Shown: positions 60,089-64,000 of the stretch, piece after piece
Layout of the letters: each line of letters starts with the position of its first letter
Position numbering within the stretch: position 1 is the stretch's first letter
Assembly: GCF_026712185.1 (NCBI RefSeq)
Contig: NZ_JAPPUX010000005.1
Location: 360,262 to 424,261 of the forward strand
Source: Nocardioides pini
GTDB lineage: Bacteria; Actinomycetota; Actinomycetes; Propionibacteriales; Nocardioidaceae
DNA length: 64,000 nucleotides
Direction of reading: 5' to 3'
Translations under genes and position numbers: made by a program
The notes under the pieces: generated by a model
Told to the model about the DNA's origin: nothing
Database searches by the model: none
Seen by the model: the letters and a program-made list of their open reading frames with translations, nothing else

Positions 60089-61732
60089 ATGAGCACCAAC
60101 CGGGCCGCGATGCTCGAGAAGCTCGCCGACCTCGACGCGCAGCACGCGGTGGCGGTGGCCGGTGGTGGCGAGAAGTACGTCGAGCGCCACCACGCCCGCG
60201 GCAAGCTGACCGCGCGCGAGCGGATCGAGCTGCTCCTAGACCCCGGGTCGGCGTTCCTCGAGCTGTCGCCGCTGGCCGGGTGGGGCTCGGACTTCACGGT
60301 CGGCGCCTCCGTCGTCACCGGGATCGGTGTCGTCGAGGGCGTGGAGTGCCTCATCAGCGCCAACGACCCCACCGTCAAGGGCGGCGCCTCGAACCCGTGG
60401 ACGGTGAAGAAGATCTTCCGCGCGTCCCAGGTCGCCGAGGAGAACAACCTCCCGACCATCTCCCTGGTCGAGTCGGGCGGGGCCGACCTGCCCACCCAGA
60501 AGGAGATCTTCATCCCCGGCGGTCGCCTCTTCCGCGACCTGACGCGAGCCTCCGCGCGGCGGCAGCCGACGATCGCGCTGGTCTTCGGCAACTCGACCGC
60601 CGGCGGGGCGTACGTCCCCGGGATGAGCGACTACACGGTGTTCGTGCGGGGCGGCGCCAAGGTGTTCCTCGGCGGCCCGCCGCTGGTGAAGATGGCGACC
60701 GGCGAGGAGTCCGACGACGAGTCGCTCGGTGGCGCCGAGATGCACGCCCGCGTCTCCGGGCTGGCCGACTACCTCGCCGAGGACGAGCACGACGCCATCC
60801 GCATCGGGCGCCGGATCGTGGCGAGGTTGAACCGCCGCAAGCCCGAGCTTCGCACCCGAGATGCGTGCTTTGCACCCGGGATCTCTACCTCGAAGCAGGG
60901 CGGTCACCGGATATCCGGTGACTCCAGTGCCGCCTTCGCCGAGCCCGACGCCGACCCCGAGGGCCTGCTCGACCTCGTCCCGACCGACCTCAAGGAGCCG
61001 TTCGACCCGCGCGAGGTGATCGTGCGGGTCGTCGACGGCACGAGCGAGCGCAACGGCCGGCCGTTCGACGAGTTCAAGCCGCTCTACGGCACGTCCCTCG
61101 TCACCGGGTGGGCGCAGCTGCACGGCCGGCCGATCGGCATCCTCGCCAACGCCCAGGGCGTGCTGTTCTCCGAGGAGGCGCAGAAGGCGACGCAGTTCAT
61201 CCAGCTCGCCAACCAGTCGGACACGCCGCTGCTCTTCCTGCACAACACGACCGGCTACATGGTCGGCAAGGACTACGAGCAGGGCGGCATCATCAAGCAC
61301 GGCGCGATGATGATCAACGCCGTCTCCAACAGCACCGTCCCCCACCTGTCGGTGATCATGGGCGCGTCCTACGGGGCCGGCAACTACGGCATGAACGGCC
61401 GCGCCTACGACCCGCGCTTCCTCTTCACCTGGCCCAGCGCGAAGTCGGCCGTGATGGGCCCCGCCCAGCTCGCCGGCGTGCTGTCGATCGTCGCCCGGGC
61501 GGCGGCCGAGGCCAAGGGACAGGCGTACGACGAGGAGGGCGACGCCGGCATGCGCGCGATGGTCGAGCAGATGGTCGAGGAGCAGTCGCTGCCCTACGTG
61601 CTGTCCGGGATGCTCTACGACGACGGCGTCATCGACCCCCGGGACACCCGCACCGTGCTGGCCATCTGCCTCAGCGTCATCGAGAACGCACCGATCAAGG
61701 GTGCCGAGGGATTCGGGGTGTTCCGCCCATGA
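60089..61732 (+). CDS. Acyl-CoA carboxylase beta subunit (carboxyltransferase)
   Basis: A 547-residue carboxyltransferase of the propionyl/methylcrotonyl/geranyl-CoA type. It has GGGEKYVERHHARGKLTARE at the start, FGNSTAGGAYVPGMSDY in the N-terminal crotonase half and FLHNTTGYMVGKDYEQGGII in the C-terminal half. It transfers carboxyl from biotin to an acyl-CoA, paired with the alpha subunit encoded next. About 30 residues near 252-282 (LRTRDACFAPGISTSK and on) look foreign and contain a 20-bp DNA palindrome. The start is preceded by a small repeat, not a clear Shine-Dalgarno. Confidence 0.87.
   Translation: MSTNRAAMLEKLADLDAQHAVAVAGGGEKYVERHHARGKLTARERIELLLDPGSAFLELSPLAGWGSDFTVGASVVTGIGVVEGVECLISANDPTVKGGASNPWTVKKIFRASQVAEENNLPTISLVESGGADLPTQKEIFIPGGRLFRDLTRASARRQPTIALVFGNSTAGGAYVPGMSDYTVFVRGGAKVFLGGPPLVKMATGEESDDESLGGAEMHARVSGLADYLAEDEHDAIRIGRRIVARLNRRKPELRTRDACFAPGISTSKQGGHRISGDSSAAFAEPDADPEGLLDLVPTDLKEPFDPREVIVRVVDGTSERNGRPFDEFKPLYGTSLVTGWAQLHGRPIGILANAQGVLFSEEAQKATQFIQLANQSDTPLLFLHNTTGYMVGKDYEQGGIIKHGAMMINAVSNSTVPHLSVIMGASYGAGNYGMNGRAYDPRFLFTWPSAKSAVMGPAQLAGVLSIVARAAAEAKGQAYDEEGDAGMRAMVEQMVEEQSLPYVLSGMLYDDGVIDPRDTRTVLAICLSVIENAPIKGAEGFGVFRP
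60844..60935. repeat. In-frame foreign-looking insert inside the carboxylase beta gene
   Basis: The segment carries the perfect 20-bp palindrome GTCACCGGATATCCGGTGAC (60903-60922) and an 11-bp near-direct repeat GCACCCGAGAT/GCACCCGGGAT (60852 and 60872). The encoded residues do not fit the family pattern at the surrounding linker, while the frame is kept. Confidence 0.5.
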
Positions 61733-61734
61733 TC

Positions 61735-61818
61735 TCACCCCAAGACGTTCCTCGCTCCTCCGCTTCGCTCCCCCGCGAGCAACGCCTCGGGGACCCCGAG
61801 CCTCTCGAAGGTCCCCGC
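61735..61818. repeat. Small repeat inserted before the carboxylase alpha gene, copy 2
   Basis: An 84-bp segment starting TCACCCCAAGACGTTC with the palindrome CTCGGGGACCCCGAG. Its first 66 bp correspond to copy 1. ATGATC precedes (61729-61734) and follows it (61819-61824). Confidence 0.6.
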
Positions 61819-63771
61819 ATGATCCAGAGGTTGCTGGTCGCCAACCGTGGCGAGATCGCCCGGCGGGTCTTCGCCACCTGCCGCCGGCTCGGCATCGAGA
61901 CCGTCGCCGTCCACTCGGACGCCGACGCGGGCCTGCCCTTCGTGGCCGAGGCCGACCGGGCCGTACGCCTGCCGGGCAACGCGCCCGCGGACACGTACCT
62001 CCGCATCGACCTGATCCTGGACGCGGCGCGGACCTCCGGCGCCGACGCGATCCATCCCGGCTACGGCTTCCTGTCCGAGAACGCGGACTTCGCCCGCGCC
62101 GTGATCGACGCCGGCCTGACCTGGGTCGGTCCGCCGCCCGAGGCGATCGAGGCCATGGGCGACAAGGTCCGGGCCAAGGAGATCGCCGAGAAGGCCGGCG
62201 TCCCGGTGCTGTCGGCCCCGACGTCTCCGACGGAGGCCGACCTCCCGCTGCTCGTGAAGGCGTCGGCCGGCGGCGGCGGGCGCGGCATGCGCGTCGTACG
62301 CACCCTGGACCGGCTCGAGGCCGAGATCGAGGCGGCGCGGGCGGAGGCCGAGTCGGCCTTCGGTGACGGCACGGTCTTCGTCGAGCCCTACGTCGAGGCC
62401 GGTCGTCACGTCGAGGTGCAGGTCGTCTCGAGCGGGGCGCGCACCATCTCGATCGGCACCCGCGACTGCTCGGTCCAGCGTCGGCACCAGAAGGTGGTCG
62501 AGGAGGCGCCGGCACCCGGGCTTCCGGCGGCCACGGAGGCGGCCATGTGCGAGGCGGCCGAGCGGCTCGCGCGCGACATCGGCTACCGCGGCGCAGGCAC
62601 GGTCGAGTTCCTCTACGACCCGGCCACCGACCGCTGGTTCTTCCTCGAGATGAACACCCGGCTCCAGGTCGAGCACCCGGTCACCGAGCTGACGCACGAC
62701 GGCGAGCTCGTCGAGAGCCAGCTCGCGGTGGCCGAGGTCCCGGACCTCGACCTCACGCCGAGGCCGAGGACCGGGCACGCGATCGAGGTCCGCCTCTACG
62801 CCGAGGACGCGGCGTACGTCCCCCAGAGCGGTCGGCTGGTCACCTTCGACCTGCCGTCGGACGGCGCATTCCTGCCGATGGCCGGCTTCGGGGTCCGCGT
62901 CGACAGCGGCTTCGCGAGCGGCGACGAGGTGTCCACCTTCTACGACGCGATGCTCGCCAAGGTGGTGGCCTGGGCGCCGACGCGTGAGCAGGCGATCCGG
63001 ATGCTCGTCGCGGCGCTGCGCCGGGCCCGGATCCACGGCGTGACCACCAACCGCGACCAGCTCGTCGACATCCTCACCGACCCGGTCTTCGTGGCCGGCG
63101 AGATGACGACGACCTGGCTCGAGTCACGTCCGATTCCCGCTGAGTCTCCTGGAGACTCACCGTCCAGCGACCGCGCCACACTCGTCGCGGGAGCGCTGAT
63201 GCTCGCCGCCGACGACGCGGCCCGGCGCACGGTCCAGCAGGGCGTGCCCGCCGCCTGGCGCAACGTCGTCAGCCAGCCGCAGCGCACGACGTTCGAGGGG
63301 CACGACCCGGTCGAGTGGTGGGGCACGCGCGACGGGTTCGTGGTCGACGGCGTGGCGGTCCTCGAGGTGTCGCCGACCCACGCCCGCCTCGAGGTCGACG
63401 GGGTCGCGCGGCGGTGGGACGGACTGATCGCCGTCGATCGCCGCTCGGCCACGCGTGAGATTTACGTCGACGGGCCCGATCGGTCCGTCCGGCTGCGCGA
63501 GGTCCCGCGCTTCACCGACCCCGCCGACGCGGTGGCGAGCGGCTCGCTGCTCGCGCCGATGCCCGGGACCGTCGTCGCGGTCAAGGTGGCCGTCGGTGAC
63601 GCGGTGGCGGCGGGTGACGTCGTCCTCGTGCTCGAGGCGATGAAGATGCAGCACACCGTGACCGCGCCGCACGACGGCACGGTCACCGAGATCAACGTCG
63701 AGCCCGGGTCGCAGGTCGCGTCCGGGGAGGTCCTGGCCGTCGTGGCCGAGGAAGCCGAGGGAGAAGCATGA
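61819..63771 (+). CDS. Acyl-CoA carboxylase alpha subunit (biotin carboxylase + BCCP)
   Basis: A 650-residue biotin-dependent subunit. Residues 1-445 are biotin carboxylase (LLVANRGEIARRVFATCRRL, HPGYGFLSENADF, LVKASAGGGGRGM, FLEMNTRLQVEHPVTE). A linker/BT region follows and residues about 575-645 are the biotin carrier with EAMKMQHTV, biotinylated at K609. A small TGAGTC palindrome lies in frame in the linker (63141). The ATG at 61819 matches the family start and has GAAGG upstream; an in-frame ATG at 61729 would add 30 residues encoded by the repeat. Confidence 0.88.
   Translation: MIQRLLVANRGEIARRVFATCRRLGIETVAVHSDADAGLPFVAEADRAVRLPGNAPADTYLRIDLILDAARTSGADAIHPGYGFLSENADFARAVIDAGLTWVGPPPEAIEAMGDKVRAKEIAEKAGVPVLSAPTSPTEADLPLLVKASAGGGGRGMRVVRTLDRLEAEIEAARAEAESAFGDGTVFVEPYVEAGRHVEVQVVSSGARTISIGTRDCSVQRRHQKVVEEAPAPGLPAATEAAMCEAAERLARDIGYRGAGTVEFLYDPATDRWFFLEMNTRLQVEHPVTELTHDGELVESQLAVAEVPDLDLTPRPRTGHAIEVRLYAEDAAYVPQSGRLVTFDLPSDGAFLPMAGFGVRVDSGFASGDEVSTFYDAMLAKVVAWAPTREQAIRMLVAALRRARIHGVTTNRDQLVDILTDPVFVAGEMTTTWLESRPIPAESPGDSPSSDRATLVAGALMLAADDAARRTVQQGVPAAWRNVVSQPQRTTFEGHDPVEWWGTRDGFVVDGVAVLEVSPTHARLEVDGVARRWDGLIAVDRRSATREIYVDGPDRSVRLREVPRFTDPADAVASGSLLAPMPGTVVAVKVAVGDAVAAGDVVLVLEAMKMQHTVTAPHDGTVTEINVEPGSQVASGEVLAVVAEEAEGEA
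63141..63159. repeat. TGAGTC palindrome inside the carboxylase alpha gene
   Basis: TGAGTCTCC-T-GGAGACTCA, the same palindrome type as 32880-32898, here translated in frame in the linker after the biotin carboxylase domain. Confidence 0.55.
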
Positions 63772-64000
63772 CCGACTTCACCGAGTCCACCTTCACCGAG
63801 TCCGAGGAGCGCCAGGAGTTGCGCCGCCAGGTCGCGAAGCTCGCGAAGGGCTACGGACGCGACTGGTTCGTCGAGCGGGCGCGCTCGGGCGAGAAGACCA
63901 CGGAGCTGTGGCTCGAGATCGCCAAGGCGGGCTACCTCGGCATCAACATCCCGGAGGAGTACGGCGGCGGGGGCGGCGGCATCGGCGACGTGGCCGCGGT
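63768..64000 (+). CDS. Acyl-CoA dehydrogenase, partial (cut by the right edge)
   Basis: The first 77 residues of an acyl-CoA dehydrogenase: a helical start (SEERQELRRQVAKLAKGYGR) and LAKAGYLGINIPEEYGG-type residues (read here as IAKAGYLGINIPEEYGGGGG) typical of the N-terminal domain. It overlaps the carboxylase alpha stop by 4 bp (ATGA), so it continues the operon. It would be the second dehydrogenase of this pathway. Confidence 0.8.
   Translation, partial: MTDFTESTFTESEERQELRRQVAKLAKGYGRDWFVERARSGEKTTELWLEIAKAGYLGINIPEEYGGGGGGIGDVAA

Overview
The window is very GC-rich, densely coded DNA that uses GTG starts, many 4-bp stop/start overlaps and many apparently leaderless promoters. The gene content (13E12-type HNH protein, mycothiol-type DinB proteins, CebR-type cellobiose operon, SARP regulator, acyl-CoA carboxylase with fused BC-BCCP subunit) points to an actinobacterium, most likely Nocardioides or a close relative. 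The genus is inferred from gene content and repeat style, not from a marker gene.

Layout. Positions 1-4.6 kb hold a cut-off membrane protein, an XRE/NB-ARC regulator, a hemerythrin protein and a membrane protein. Positions 4.6-12.8 kb are an accessory stretch: an SMI1/KNR4 protein, a broken fragment of a dimethylargininase gene, a DinB protein, small unknown proteins, two lipoproteins, a secreted protein, an HNH (13E12) protein and a SOUL protein. Positions 13-22.9 kb are metabolic: nucleotidyltransferase, dimethylargininase, acyl-CoA ligase, CBS protein, a PadR-FadH pair, a CoA-transferase/racemase, a glutamine amidotransferase and a Baeyer-Villiger-type monooxygenase. Positions 22.9-28.7 kb are a complete beta-glucoside/cellobiose operon (binding protein, two permeases, GH1 beta-glucosidase, LacI regulator) with two CebR-like boxes around its promoter. 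Positions 28.8-31.1 kb are an arsenic cassette (arsR-acr3-arsC, divergent arsI). Positions 31.3-37.7 kb hold a DEAD-box helicase, an LLM oxidoreductase, a CPBP protease, an NAD(P)H-binding protein and a MerR-antiporter pair. Positions 37.8-41.4 kb are the fadA-fadB beta-oxidation pair. Positions 41.5-48 kb are two ABC export systems, the second with its own PadR regulator.

Positions 48-55.2 kb are the most unusual part. Two short paralogous peptides with a conserved leader lie upstream of a very large protein that fuses a PqqD/RRE-like N-terminus, an M50 (site-2-protease-like) membrane peptidase and a ParA/MinD-type ATPase. A secreted protein with three evenly spaced CxxC pairs follows. A membrane-anchored SARP-type regulator with a Pro/Thr-rich outer tail and a secreted Ig-like protein are encoded divergently. 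A heptamer direct repeat with 11-bp period, the usual SARP site geometry, lies in front of the peptides. I read this as a candidate undescribed RiPP-like or secreted-peptide system.

Positions 55.2-64 kb are an eight-gene TetR-led acyl-CoA catabolic operon (TIGR03084 protein, AtuA-like protein, acyl-CoA dehydrogenase, SRPBCC protein, carboxylase beta and alpha subunits, second dehydrogenase, cut by the edge). Small repeats have inserted at two of its stop/start junctions and inside both carboxylase genes. No tRNA, rRNA, CRISPR array or intact insertion sequence was seen.
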